DNA of 64,000 nt from an uncultured Candidatus Poseidoniales archaeon (GCA_902625885.1 CACODE010000003.1:52264-116263), one strand, 5' to 3'. Positions 9,040 to 17,808 are shown, counted from the stretch's first letter. Made by a program: numbers and translations. Notes: generated by a model from the letters alone, not told the origin.

Positions 9040-9236
9040 CGTTCTGGTAGGATATCAAGGGCATAAACCGGGCACGACGGTAAACAAATTCGGCAGTGAG
9101 TACAGTTTGGTTCGTCAACGTGTATCATACGATCTACAAGCGTGAGGACTTGCACTGGACATAGAGCAACGCAAGCTCCGCAACCAAAACACCGATCTTC
9201 TTTGACGACAAGTTCGTGAAGGGAAACTCGCGCCAT
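9036..9236 (-). CDS. Ferredoxin, two [4Fe-4S] clusters
   Basis: The small product (66 residues from the ATG at 9236; a GTG two codons upstream is also possible) has two classical cluster motifs, CFGCGACVALCP and CTHCRICLPSCP, each C-x2-C-x2-C-x3-C-P. It should be a soluble low-potential electron carrier. The stop overlaps the start of the flavoprotein-like gene (8314-9039) and the desaturase follows on the same strand, so the likely job is electron supply to one or both. Confidence 0.85.
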   Translation of the reverse strand: MARVSLHELVVKEDRCFGCGACVALCPVQVLTLVDRMIHVDEPNCTHCRICLPSCPVYALDILPER

Positions 9237-9540
9237 ATCCACTGCAGCGGACCTTCATTCAAGACTGCTTCGCCTTCCAGAAGAATTCATTCAGTTAATT
9301 TTCGTGTTAGATTCAAACACGGTTTGCTCGCCCCTATGTTTCCACTGGAACAAATCTTTCTAAAGAGTAAGACGGGAAAGAATTCGATGATAGAATCGAT
9401 CCGAAAGAAAACCCGTGGGATATGGTCGCGAGAAGTACATGAACATTAAGGAAAAAGAAATTGTGTTTTTCATTCAACGATCAGAAAAAAATCTTCCAGT
9501 GGAAATAATGGGGTCAGACCCACATCTTCATTGAAGAGTT
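9237..9540. other. Intergenic region between divergent genes
   Basis: About 300 bases separate the ferredoxin start from the beta-CASP nuclease start. The stretch is AT-richer than the flanks and has A- and T-runs, as expected for divergent archaeal promoters. I find no tRNA T-loop signature and no convincing small coding frame. A perfect 11-base inverted repeat (gggtc-a-gaccc, 9512-9522) sits 18 bases before the nuclease start. Confidence 0.5.
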
Positions 9541-10872
9541 GTGCATCCGCAGGTTATGGTGTTGTATTCAGCCGGACGAACCACTTCTTATCCTGTTGAT
9601 CCTCCACCTGTGGGACTTCGATTTCACTATCTCGGCGGCGGAGATGAAGTGGGGAATGTTGGCGTGGTTATCGAAGACGCAGATGGCACGCGACTTCTCT
9701 TGGATTATGGCCTTGCTCCCACATCACCACCCAGATACCCTATCGAAGCGCCGCCAGTACAAGACGCCGTGATGACGCATTCTCATGTGGATCATATCGG
9801 CATGGCTCCTTGGCTTTGCGCTAACCATCGAACACGTCTTCACGGTACGGCTTTAACCGCTTCTCTTTCCGAAATGATGTGGCGAGACTGCTACAAAATC
9901 AGCTCGATAGAGAAGTACCCATTAGCCTGGGACAAAAGAGACATCGATACAGCCCTTGATTCTTGGTATCATCATGACTTTGGTCAGTCTTGGAAACACC
10001 ATAATTGGGAATTAACGTTTCACAGAGCCGGTCACATTCCAGGTGCCGCTATGCTTCACGTTCAAACCCCAGAGAAATCAATTCTTCTCACGGGTGATTT
10101 TGATACCAGGGATTCATCACTTGTTGAAGGAGCTAAACCCGTTTTAGCCGACATTTTGTTCATTGAGGGGACGTACGGCGGACGTTATCATCCTGACAAA
10201 ATGGAAGAAACAGAACGCTTCTTGGAAGCCGTCGATCGTGTTGTAAGACGAGGTGGAACGGTCCTGATACCTGCTTTTGCTAACGGCAGAACCCAAGATG
10301 TTGTCATGATCTTGCACAAACATCGACCTCATCTCAACGTTCATGTAGACGGCATGGGAAAACGTGTAGCGAAAAACCATCTTTCACATCCCTCTTTTCT
10401 CAAAGATGCATCAGGCCTTGAAAGGGCCTGGCGATGGGCAAAAAAAGTGTCCAGCAAGTCTGACAAAAAGAAGGCTCTCAGTGCTGATGTTATTGTATCA
10501 ACTTCAGGGATGCTTGAAGGCGGGCCGGCCCTTTGGTACCTCAATCGACTGAGGCACGACCGAAAAAACGCCGTGTTCTTTACCGGCTACCAAGCTGAAG
10601 GCACCGGTGGGAGGGAACTCCTCGAGACAAGCCACCTTAACATCTATCGCGAACGCGTCTATGTACCACTTGAGACAGAACAATTCTCGTTTTCAACGCA
10701 TGCAGGCCAGAAGGAGATTTTGGAGTTCGCCAAAGCATGCCAAGCAAAACACGTGATTGTGTACCATGCCGATGCCCAAACAGCCCGACCCCCCCTTCTC
10801 GCTGCTCTCCAAGAACAAGGACACACTGTACACGAACCCCAAAACGGGAAGTCCTACATCATCCAAGACTGA
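9541..10872 (+). CDS. Beta-CASP metallo-beta-lactamase ribonuclease (archaeal CPSF-like, no KH domain)
   Basis: The N-terminal metallo-beta-lactamase fold shows HSHVDH (residues 80-85), a later LLTGDFD and an EGTYGG segment. The beta-CASP part shows IPAFANGRTQDV, VSTSGMLEGGP and a terminal SFSTHAGQKE with the conserved His. Such proteins are RNA endo- and 5'-3' exonucleases acting in archaeal RNA maturation and 3' end formation. At 443 residues it lacks the N-terminal KH domains of aCPSF1, so it fits the shorter aCPSF2-like class. The start is GTG at 9541; an in-frame ATG lies at 9556. It stands alone, with a GtrA-like gene convergent downstream. Confidence 0.83.
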   Translation: MHPQVMVLYSAGRTTSYPVDPPPVGLRFHYLGGGDEVGNVGVVIEDADGTRLLLDYGLAPTSPPRYPIEAPPVQDAVMTHSHVDHIGMAPWLCANHRTRLHGTALTASLSEMMWRDCYKISSIEKYPLAWDKRDIDTALDSWYHHDFGQSWKHHNWELTFHRAGHIPGAAMLHVQTPEKSILLTGDFDTRDSSLVEGAKPVLADILFIEGTYGGRYHPDKMEETERFLEAVDRVVRRGGTVLIPAFANGRTQDVVMILHKHRPHLNVHVDGMGKRVAKNHLSHPSFLKDASGLERAWRWAKKVSSKSDKKKALSADVIVSTSGMLEGGPALWYLNRLRHDRKNAVFFTGYQAEGTGGRELLETSHLNIYRERVYVPLETEQFSFSTHAGQKEILEFAKACQAKHVIVYHADAQTARPPLLAALQEQGHTVHEPQNGKSYIIQD

Positions 10873-10907
10873 CACGGAATGCAATTTATTCAAACGTTGG
10901 TGCATCA

Positions 10908-11330
10908 CTAAATTACTGAGGCCGATGATTTCATTCGGTTGATATCGTATTTAGGTGGGAAAGCAATCAAACGGATCAAGAGGAAATTGAAGAAACCAAA
11001 CACGCAGGTGTTGAAAAGCCAGACTAACCGGTGATGGACCCCATAACCCTCAACCAGTGTGTACGTGATCCACGTTGTGACGATTAATTGGCTCGCATAA
11101 ACGATGATTGCTCTGTACAAACTTCGTCGATATGGAAACGATGACTTGAACGTGAACTTGTAATGGACATAGTGAGATTCCACCATACCGATGGCGCATG
11201 AAATGGACCATGCAGCAACCGCCGCATGACCTGGCCAGACATTCAGTACGTAGAGAATTTCATACAAGACCCATGCAAAAGCGGTGTTGATCACACCGAT
11301 GAGACTGAATTTTACAAATTCACTCATCAT
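10908..11330 (-). CDS. GtrA-like small membrane protein
   Basis: From the ATG at 11330 the product has about 140 residues with four hydrophobic helices. The opening FVKFSLIGVINTAFAWVLYE and the late FNTCVFGFFNFLLIRLIAF match the GtrA/DPMS pattern, whose members are thought to flip or assist polyprenyl-linked sugars in cell-surface polysaccharide synthesis. The frame extends 26 codons upstream to 11408, but those residues are polar and the membrane domain starts right at the chosen ATG. It has a divergent partner at 11475. Confidence 0.72.
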   Translation of the reverse strand: MMSEFVKFSLIGVINTAFAWVLYEILYVLNVWPGHAAVAAWSISCAIGMVESHYVHYKFTFKSSFPYRRSLYRAIIVYASQLIVTTWITYTLVEGYGVHHRLVWLFNTCVFGFFNFLLIRLIAFPPKYDINRMKSSASVI

Positions 11331-11474
11331 GATGGACGTGTTCCAACTTTTACTCTGGTTCTTTTCGTGCAGAACTAACCTCTCCAACCGCTTAATGCTA
11401 CCAACCAAGACAATTCAATTCAACTGATGGTTGAATTGACAATCTCTTGAAAACCCCCGCAACCTACGCGAGGC

Positions 11475-12857
11475 GTGTCAGATGTCGGCCCGTCGTTGGA
11501 CTACTATCTTCGAGTGTTTGGAAACTTTGAATTTTCCGTCTCCGGCATCTTTGCCCTCAACCATGCAGTAGCCATCCTCGGTGCCATCACTGGTCTTTTC
11601 CTTATCGGGCTTGCCATTTTCATTTTTAGGTCTGGCAGCAAGGATTTGAAGAATCAAGCCATTGGGATGATTTTGCTGATTGAGGGTTTCATGGCTGCTA
11701 CACTTGCCTTTTACTGGATTTACCCCTTTTCACTTGGTACGCTTCAAACCGTTGTTTGGTTACGTGCGGTGTCCGGCATTACCGGTCTCACAAGAATGAT
11801 GATGATGGTCGCTCTGGTTTCTTTCTTCATTGAATCAGAGCGAGCGAAACGAATTCGGCGTGTGTTTCAATGGAAACGGATCTGGATTCTTCCAGTTGTG
11901 TCGTTTCTCGCACTTTTGTTCCCCTTCATCTCCCTGGGTGGCTTACCTGGTACGTTGGGTGACATGGTCCACATTTATTGTGCGGAACCTTTGGCTCAAG
12001 GTGTTGGAAACACCGTTTTCGGTACCGACCTTGGCTACACACCCGTCTGTCCCGAAGCCTTTGCTTCTGTTTACCCAACCGTCTACATCAGCGGCAGCTC
12101 CGGCGCTGCCCTCTTACCCATGGTTTTGATCACCACCCTTCCGCTGGTTTTTGTCGCAGCGTTCATGGTGCGATTGAGTCGCGATTCCGTCCGGGTGAAC
12201 GCTAACGGGTACAACCTTGAAGAAATCAAGGCTTTGCGAACCGGTTTTGTTGTCAAAGTAACGTTCATGCTCGGAGGTTTCATCACCTTGATCGGGCTTT
12301 CAATAGCGTTCGGTCTCACCTCCCCGGAGATGACGTTGTTTAACCCGGAGACCACCAACGACCGGGGGGTGAAAATCCTCGCCATCGGTGGCCCTCTGAT
12401 GCTCCTGTGCCACATTCTATCCGCTCTTTTCGAAGGCACGATTTTCACTTACGCCATCCTCAAACATGAGGTGATGGGCATCGACGAACGTTTGCGCAAG
12501 GGGTTTACTGCAGCCGCTTTCACAGGGCTTGGTACCCTCTCCTTCCTCATCGCCTCCGAAGCGATGGAAACGGCCATTCCTGGCGGTGGATTGATCGGTG
12601 GACTGATTGTTGGCGTGCCCCTGATTGCGTTGCGACGCCCCATTCTTCGCACGTTCTCCAGTCTGTCCACCGCTTTGATGCCGGAAGCCCATACGATGCA
12701 GGAATTGCAATACCTCGAAGTGTTTGCAGCCGCCAACGCTGACGGAAACATCACCAGTAAAGAACGGACGATGCTCGACTTACAGGCCAAGGCCTTCGGC
12801 ATCAATGCAGGGCGGCAACACCACCTTGAGTCCCTTGTCAGTGACGAAGAGGCTTAA
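11475..12857 (+). CDS. Hypothetical polytopic membrane protein with TerB-like C-terminal segment
   Basis: The 460-residue product has around eight hydrophobic helices. Its cytoplasmic tail (about 405-455) contains VFAAANADGNITSKERTMLDL, which resembles the acidic first helix pair of TerB/DjlA-like domains ('ADG.it..E...L'). A large extracytoplasmic loop lies at about residues 155-215 with two cysteines. GTG at 11475 is the first start, and no nearer ATG precedes the first helix. The function is unknown. A stand-alone TerB-like gene occurs at 55535-56029. Confidence 0.68.
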   Translation: MSDVGPSLDYYLRVFGNFEFSVSGIFALNHAVAILGAITGLFLIGLAIFIFRSGSKDLKNQAIGMILLIEGFMAATLAFYWIYPFSLGTLQTVVWLRAVSGITGLTRMMMMVALVSFFIESERAKRIRRVFQWKRIWILPVVSFLALLFPFISLGGLPGTLGDMVHIYCAEPLAQGVGNTVFGTDLGYTPVCPEAFASVYPTVYISGSSGAALLPMVLITTLPLVFVAAFMVRLSRDSVRVNANGYNLEEIKALRTGFVVKVTFMLGGFITLIGLSIAFGLTSPEMTLFNPETTNDRGVKILAIGGPLMLLCHILSALFEGTIFTYAILKHEVMGIDERLRKGFTAAAFTGLGTLSFLIASEAMETAIPGGGLIGGLIVGVPLIALRRPILRTFSSLSTALMPEAHTMQELQYLEVFAAANADGNITSKERTMLDLQAKAFGINAGRQHHLESLVSDEEA

Positions 12858-12887
12858 CCGGTCCGTTGACTTTCAGGAACCACCCTC

Positions 12888-13235
12888 GTGCCAAATCAAG
12901 CGAAGTCATTGAATACATCAACGCCCAGCGAAGCGTTGAGTCCCATGGCTGCGAAACCCCCCGTCAAGAAAAAAGGCAAGCGTAAGCGGAAAATGCGACT
13001 TTCCCTCAAACAGAAAAAAATGAGCGCCATCCAGGACCGCTATTCCGATTCACTTGGATGGTCAACCGATGTTGGGAGAACGCTCACCGATGCGCCAAAA
13101 CCAACCGGCCCTGAGATCATCAAGCTGCAGTGCGACATGTGCGGGTGCATGTTGAAGATACCAAAACCCAAGAAATCGAGGTACACTGTGGCGTGTTCCT
13201 ATCCAGAATGCAATCACGTGATGAAATTCGATTGA
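12888..13235 (+). CDS. Small basic protein with C-terminal zinc ribbon
   Basis: The 115-residue product starts with a Ser/Pro region, then a very basic run (KKKGKRKRKMRLSLKQKK, about 27-44), and ends in a treble-Cys zinc ribbon (CDMCGCMLKIP with a later CSYPECNHVMKFD). The mix of a basic arm and a zinc ribbon suggests nucleic-acid or ribosome binding. GTG at 12888 is assumed; ATG at 12945 would drop 19 residues but keep the ribbon. It ends one base before the tungstate-binding protein gene begins. No family is recognised. Confidence 0.65.
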   Translation: MPNQAKSLNTSTPSEALSPMAAKPPVKKKGKRKRKMRLSLKQKKMSAIQDRYSDSLGWSTDVGRTLTDAPKPTGPEIIKLQCDMCGCMLKIPKPKKSRYTVACSYPECNHVMKFD

Positions 13236-13236
13236 G

Positions 13237-14049
13237 ATGCGCTTCCCTCTCGTGGTTGTTCTTTTGTTCATTGCTCCGTTGTCTGGCTGCCTAACCACTT
13301 CTGATGATGGCCAAGACAAACTCCGCTTGGCCACCACCACATCAATTCGTGATTCAGGGCTGATGGACGTGCTTATCGAAGATTTCGAATCCCGAACCGG
13401 TGTTGATGTTGAATACGTTGCCGTTGGCACAGGTGCAGCCCTTCGGCTAGGGGAAACAGGAGATGTTGACGCTGTTATTGTTCATTCACCAGAGAAAGAA
13501 CAGCAATTTGTGGACGAAGGTTTTGCCGAAGTACGCTTCAATTTCGCTTACAATTCCTATGTTCTCCTTTCCCCTTCCCTTCCATCCGGCTCCGTTTTTG
13601 ACGCCTTCGAACACATCAGCACGTCAGAACAATGCTTCGTCTCTCGCGGCGACGATTCTGGGACGCACGCCAAAGAACAGCTGATTTGGCAACACCTCAA
13701 CACGACGAGAGGTTTGGAGGTCGTGGAGGACGCTAACGGCGTTCACCCCCCAGGTTCGTGGTATTATTCAATCGGCCAAGGCATGGGCGCTGCCATCAAC
13801 ATGGCGCATGAAAAGGAATGCACCATCTTATCAGATTTGGGAACGGCTTTGGCGTATCAAGACAACATCCTTCTCCAACGGTATGAGTACGATGATTCAT
13901 TCATGAGAAACCCCTACTCCTACCTCATCGTGGATCGGTTGAACACCACAGCCTCCCACACCTTCCTATCGTACCTTCAAACCAACGGCCAAGACGTCAT
14001 CGTGAACTACACCATCAACGGCCATCATGCTTTTTTTGTTGAATCTTGA
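13237..14049 (+). CDS. tupA: Tungstate/molybdate ABC transporter substrate-binding lipoprotein
   Basis: After a lipoprotein signal (lipobox LSGC) the mature protein begins LRLATTTSIRDSGLMDVLI, the characteristic TTTS-x(5)-L start of TupA-type tungstate-binding proteins. VGTGAALRLGETGDVDAVIVHSP and SRGDDSGTHAKEQLIW contain the oxyanion-binding Ser/Thr/Gly positions. The length of 270 residues is normal. It faces the permease-ATPase gene (14025-15374) tail to tail and the two coding regions overlap by 25 bases. MoeA lies beyond, so uptake feeds molybdenum or tungsten cofactor synthesis. Tungstate versus molybdate preference is inferred from family only. Confidence 0.86.
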   Translation: MRFPLVVVLLFIAPLSGCLTTSDDGQDKLRLATTTSIRDSGLMDVLIEDFESRTGVDVEYVAVGTGAALRLGETGDVDAVIVHSPEKEQQFVDEGFAEVRFNFAYNSYVLLSPSLPSGSVFDAFEHISTSEQCFVSRGDDSGTHAKEQLIWQHLNTTRGLEVVEDANGVHPPGSWYYSIGQGMGAAINMAHEKECTILSDLGTALAYQDNILLQRYEYDDSFMRNPYSYLIVDRLNTTASHTFLSYLQTNGQDVIVNYTINGHHAFFVES

Positions 14050-15374
14050 ACGAACCATTCGCCCCTAAGAAGGGATTTTGCCAAATCGTCATCGTTTCGC
14101 AACAATCTTCCCTCCTTCAACACCATAATATGGTCGGCAATCCGATGCGCTTGTGGAATGTTGTGGGTAACCATCACAATGCAGGCGCCACCTTCTTTCA
14201 ACCGGTTCAGTTCTTTTTCAATCGCTTCAACATGAAGCCAACCAAGGTTTGACGTACACTCATCGATAAGAAGAAGTGATGGCGCGAAAGCGAGTTGTCT
14301 TGCGAGCACCACACGCTGGCGCTCACCTCCGGACAACTCTTCCATGGTTCGATGTTCCAACTCATCAAGCTTGAACAGTGACGCATAGGCTTTCCCTGCA
14401 GGCGGTAAATTTGGGAAGAGCTTGTTGGGTAACATCACTTCTGCCGCGACGGACGCCGTGAGCAGAACAGGGTGTTGTTGGACGTAGATGCACTCCATCG
14501 GTCCGCATTTGACCTTTTCACCCTCAAGCCCAGCGAGAGAACGCAGCAAGGTCGTTTTTCCTGCCCCCGATTCTCCGACAACCACGGTTATGGTCCCTGG
14601 AGACAACTCAATGGGAATTTGGTCAAGAATTGCCACTCCATCTTTTGAAACGGAAACGGTGCGTTTGACAACGGCTTTGGCCGTGGCTGGCTCCGGCAAA
14701 TCTTCACCACTCACCTCCACTCTTCTTGTTCCTCTTCGTTTTTGAACCACCGCCGCCAAACCAACCAAACTCAACGAAAGCGCAAGGAGAAGGGCCCCAA
14801 GAACAGCGGCCTGCTCGATGTTACCCTTTGAGGTCTCCAAGACGATGCTTGTGGTCATCACCCTTGTTTTTCCAGCGATGTTTCCACCAACCATGATCAC
14901 CGCGCCTACCTCAGCAATGGCTCGCCCGAAAGCGATGACAATCGCATGGTAGACGCCCCGGCGAGCCAATTGAATTTCCATAAGCAGGCGCTGCCTTTCG
15001 CCAATACCTATGGTTCGGAGTGTATCGCTGTATTCTTTTCCGACCCCTTCAAAAGCCGTCCACGAACCGCCCCAAACCAACGGGAGGATCAGGCATGTTT
15101 GTGCGAAAATCATCGCCTCAACTGTGAACAACAGGTTCAGCGAACCAAGGGCTCCTGCTTTTGAAAAAAGGGAGTAAACAAACACACCCACTACCACAGG
15201 AGGCAATCCGTAAAGCGCTGTGATGAGGATTTTCAATCGTTGAAATCCGACACTCGTATGACGAGCGCACCAAGCGCCGAGAGGTACACCAATGACGGTC
15301 GCCAACAGCGTTGCTGTACCGCTTGTCACAAACGTTGTCTGAATGGCTTGGGTCAGGGACGGACCGTCAACCAT
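14025..15374 (-). CDS. Fused tungstate/molybdate ABC permease and ATPase
   Basis: Residues 1-215 are a TupB/ModB-type permease with five or so helices and the EAA-like loop GRAIAEVGAVIMVGGN (about 150-165). After a linker of about 20 residues an ABC ATPase follows: Walker A GESGAGKTT (267-275), signature LSGGERQR (347-354), Walker B LLLIDE (367-372), and a final VTHN switch. The Walker B region reads DECTSNL rather than DEPTSNL. Permease and ATPase are normally separate genes (tupB, tupC); here they are one 449-residue chain. It overlaps the 3' end of the binding-protein gene on the opposite strand and diverges from moeA, 76 bases away. Confidence 0.86.
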   Translation of the reverse strand: MVDGPSLTQAIQTTFVTSGTATLLATVIGVPLGAWCARHTSVGFQRLKILITALYGLPPVVVGVFVYSLFSKAGALGSLNLLFTVEAMIFAQTCLILPLVWGGSWTAFEGVGKEYSDTLRTIGIGERQRLLMEIQLARRGVYHAIVIAFGRAIAEVGAVIMVGGNIAGKTRVMTTSIVLETSKGNIEQAAVLGALLLALSLSLVGLAAVVQKRRGTRRVEVSGEDLPEPATAKAVVKRTVSVSKDGVAILDQIPIELSPGTITVVVGESGAGKTTLLRSLAGLEGEKVKCGPMECIYVQQHPVLLTASVAAEVMLPNKLFPNLPPAGKAYASLFKLDELEHRTMEELSGGERQRVVLARQLAFAPSLLLIDECTSNLGWLHVEAIEKELNRLKEGGACIVMVTHNIPQAHRIADHIMVLKEGRLLRNDDDLAKSLLRGEWFVQDSTKKA

Positions 15375-15450
15375 GAATTGGGATTGAACCCCCCTCCATC
15401 ATTCTACCGTTGACCCACATGCTCAAACCCAAACCTCCCATGGGGGCTAC

Positions 15451-16656
15451 ATGGGTGACCGACCATATTTCATCAGCGTGGAAGAAGCTTGCAGGATTTG
15501 CCAGCAGAGTGCGCCCGTTTTGACGACAGAACGCGTGCACATCGATGACTGCCACGGACGTATTCTTGCGGAGGATTTGGCGAGCAAGGTTCACGACCCT
15601 CCTTTTGACAACTCTTCAATGGATGGATTTGCCTGTCGCTTTGATGAAAACGCAACCTACCCACTTAGCCTTTCCATCGTTGGTATGCAGGCAGCAACAG
15701 GACATAACGAAACGGTCAAGGTGGGTGATGGCGAAGCGGTACGAATCATGACCGGTGCCCCAATGCCGCCCGGAGCTGACGCCATTTTACCGATCGAACG
15801 ATGTCAGGTCGATGGAAATCAAGTCCATCTCCAAGAAGCCCCAAAACCTCATTTTGTTCGTCGCCAGGGTGAAAACCTGCAGAAAGGAAACCTTGCCTTG
15901 ACCAAAGGTGCCCAACTCACACCGTCCCGGGTTGGCTTGTGTGCGACGATGGGCTACGCCGATGTGCTTGTTTACAGACGACTCCGAATCGCCCTCATAT
16001 CAACCGGCGATGAATTGATACAACCGGGCGAAGAACTCGTTCACGGTGAAATCTACGAATCCAATTCCTTTGGTTTGGCTGGCCTGGTGAAATGGATGGG
16101 GCACATACCGGTGCGCTATCCTGTCGTTTCCGACACGATGGAAACGCTTCGGGAGGCTTTGGAAGACGCCTCCGAATCCTGCGATATCATCCTCACCTCT
16201 GGCGGGGTTTCAATGGGTGAATTCGATTACGTTCGTCGCCTCATGGAAGAGGAAGGTGATGTCCACTTTTGGCGAATGAAAATACGCCCCGGCTCTCCGC
16301 CGTTGTTTGGTCTGTGGAACGCTACCCCACTCTTTGGCCTGCCAGGAAACCCAGTTTCAAGCCACGTTGTGTTTCGCATGCTCGTCGCCCCTTACCTCCG
16401 TCATTCATTGGGGGCCGACGGTCCGCAGGAATGGATCGTTCGGGCAAAACTGTGCGACTCAGTCAAATCAACAGAGGATTGTCTTACACTTCGTCGCATT
16501 GTATTGAGACCAACGGAAGAAGGCATGATGGCCTATCAACCGCGGCATCAAGGCTCAGGCAATATCGAGAGCATGGCGAGCGCCAACGGCCTCACCCTTC
16601 TGCAACCGGGTCAGTCAGGTGATGCTGGCACGTGGATTGATGTTTTGGTTTTGTAG
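15451..16656 (+). CDS. moeA: Molybdopterin molybdenumtransferase MoeA
   Basis: MoeA inserts molybdate (or tungstate) into adenylylated molybdopterin. The 401-residue product shows the family order: an N-terminal segment ending in PPFDNSSMDGFA, the MoaB-like core with STGDELIQPGE, a YESNSF turn, LTSGGVSMGEFDYV, and GLPGNPVSSHVVF, then a C-terminal beta domain. The length is standard. The gene diverges from the permease-ATPase and is followed directly by a pseudouridine synthase, whose start lies within 10 bases of this TAG stop. Confidence 0.92.
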   Translation: MGDRPYFISVEEACRICQQSAPVLTTERVHIDDCHGRILAEDLASKVHDPPFDNSSMDGFACRFDENATYPLSLSIVGMQAATGHNETVKVGDGEAVRIMTGAPMPPGADAILPIERCQVDGNQVHLQEAPKPHFVRRQGENLQKGNLALTKGAQLTPSRVGLCATMGYADVLVYRRLRIALISTGDELIQPGEELVHGEIYESNSFGLAGLVKWMGHIPVRYPVVSDTMETLREALEDASESCDIILTSGGVSMGEFDYVRRLMEEEGDVHFWRMKIRPGSPPLFGLWNATPLFGLPGNPVSSHVVFRMLVAPYLRHSLGADGPQEWIVRAKLCDSVKSTEDCLTLRRIVLRPTEEGMMAYQPRHQGSGNIESMASANGLTLLQPGQSGDAGTWIDVLVL

Positions 16657-16665
16657 GTGGTTCTC

Positions 16666-17559
16666 ATGGAGTATGTTCAGCAAGAAGAAGGTGTTTTGCT
16701 TGTGACGCTTCAACGACTTTTCCCTCAATCCAGCACCTCCACACTTCGAAAAATGTTGACACAAGGTCGCGTGATGGTCAACGAAACGGTCGTTTATCGA
16801 GCGAAACACAGTCTACTTCAAGGCGACAACGTGCGTGTGCTGGATCGGCAAAAAGCAGAGAAACATTCCCCTCCTCCACCAACCCACCCTCCAGTTGACC
16901 TTGACATCCTTTACGAGGATGATTCACTGCTTGTGGTGAACAAACCCGCTCTTCTTCTCTCCATTGCCACCGACAAACTGGAGCCCGATACACTTCACAG
17001 CCGCTGTGTGCAATACCTCCAACAACAAAACAAAAACAATTGGAGTTTCATTGTCCACAGGCTTGACAAGGATACCTCAGGACTGATGGTTTTTGCAAAA
17101 CACAAGGAAGCGAAGAATGAACTGCAACATCAATTCCAACAGCGAAACGTGCATCGAATATATCGCGCCCTGGTTGAAGGTATACCGCACACCTCGAGCG
17201 GGACCGTGCACAGCTGGTTGTTTGAGGACAAGAACCTCAACGTCGTCGCCGTTAACAAAAAACACCCGAAGGCAAAGGAAGCGATATCGCATTATTCTGT
17301 GCTCGAAAGGGGCACTGACAACTCCCTAGTGGAACTCTCTATCGAGACCGGACGCCGCCATCAAATCCGTATGGCCATGCAGCACATTGGCACGCCTGTG
17401 GTTGGCGATGCACGACACGGTGCGAGCACCAACCCCCACGGTCGAGTGATGCTCCACGCTTACGCTCTTGAGTTCCTTCATCCAGATACGGACGATCCTG
17501 TTAGGTTTGAGGCACCGATGCCAAAAGGGTTCCAACCCGACGGTTGGAACGAACGTTGA
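16666..17559 (+). CDS. RluA-family pseudouridine synthase with S4 domain
   Basis: Residues about 10-65 form an S4-type RNA-binding domain (STLRKMLTQGRVMVN). The catalytic core has the RluA motif HRLDKDTSGLMVFAK with the essential Asp, later ETGRRHQIRMAMQHIGTPVVGD and HGRVMLHAYALEF. The enzyme converts uridine to pseudouridine in rRNA or tRNA. This family is mainly bacterial and eukaryotic, so transfer is likely. The ATG at 16666 is preferred; a GTG at 16657, directly after the moeA stop, is in frame. Target positions are unknown. Confidence 0.87.
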   Translation: MEYVQQEEGVLLVTLQRLFPQSSTSTLRKMLTQGRVMVNETVVYRAKHSLLQGDNVRVLDRQKAEKHSPPPPTHPPVDLDILYEDDSLLVVNKPALLLSIATDKLEPDTLHSRCVQYLQQQNKNNWSFIVHRLDKDTSGLMVFAKHKEAKNELQHQFQQRNVHRIYRALVEGIPHTSSGTVHSWLFEDKNLNVVAVNKKHPKAKEAISHYSVLERGTDNSLVELSIETGRRHQIRMAMQHIGTPVVGDARHGASTNPHGRVMLHAYALEFLHPDTDDPVRFEAPMPKGFQPDGWNER

Positions 17560-17570
17560 TGGAACAGGGT

Positions 17571-17705
17571 TCAATCAATATTGAAACTCATAACGACGCA
17601 GTCTTCGCACTTGTCGATGTCCTTCTCGCCGATACCTTCGGTTCGGCCACACCTGAGGCAACAGGTTGTGATGCGAAGCAGTCCGTACTTGATTGCAGAT
17701 TCCAC
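17571..17705 (-). CDS. 44-residue zinc-ribbon microprotein
   Basis: Reading the minus strand from a GTG at 17705 to a TGA at 17571 gives a 44-residue protein with two Cys pairs, CCLRCG and CEDC, spaced about 16 residues apart, the layout of a minimal zinc ribbon. The intervening RTEGIGEKDIDK is polar and gap-free. It lies in what would otherwise be a 318-base empty stretch between the pseudouridine synthase and uvrA, and its stop is 12 bases from the stop of the convergent pseudouridine synthase gene. There is no ATG, and a GGAG about 20 bases upstream is only a weak ribosome site. The function is unknown. Confidence 0.5.
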   Translation of the reverse strand: MESAIKYGLLRITTCCLRCGRTEGIGEKDIDKCEDCVVMSFNID

Positions 17706-17790
17706 GGGGCGGGCTTCCCCCCGTCTCCTTTGAAGGCTTGTTCTTTTCTACACACCCCGTAAACGCTGACATGCGACCTAAAAACACATC

Positions 17791-17808
17791 AAAAATTGAA
17801 TTTTTTTT
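17791..17808 (+). terminator. Candidate poly-T terminator / AT-rich promoter tract
   Basis: A short AT palindrome (aaaaatt-g-aattttt) runs into eight consecutive T residues on the plus strand. Archaeal RNA polymerase stops at T-runs, so this could end the transcript from moeA and the pseudouridine synthase. It is also 70 bases before the uvrA start, so part of it may serve the uvrA promoter. Confidence 0.3.

Noticed and set aside
9216..9449. 77-residue plus-strand frame in the promoter gap
   Set aside because: It overlaps the ferredoxin 5' end, has no recognisable domain and no ribosome site.
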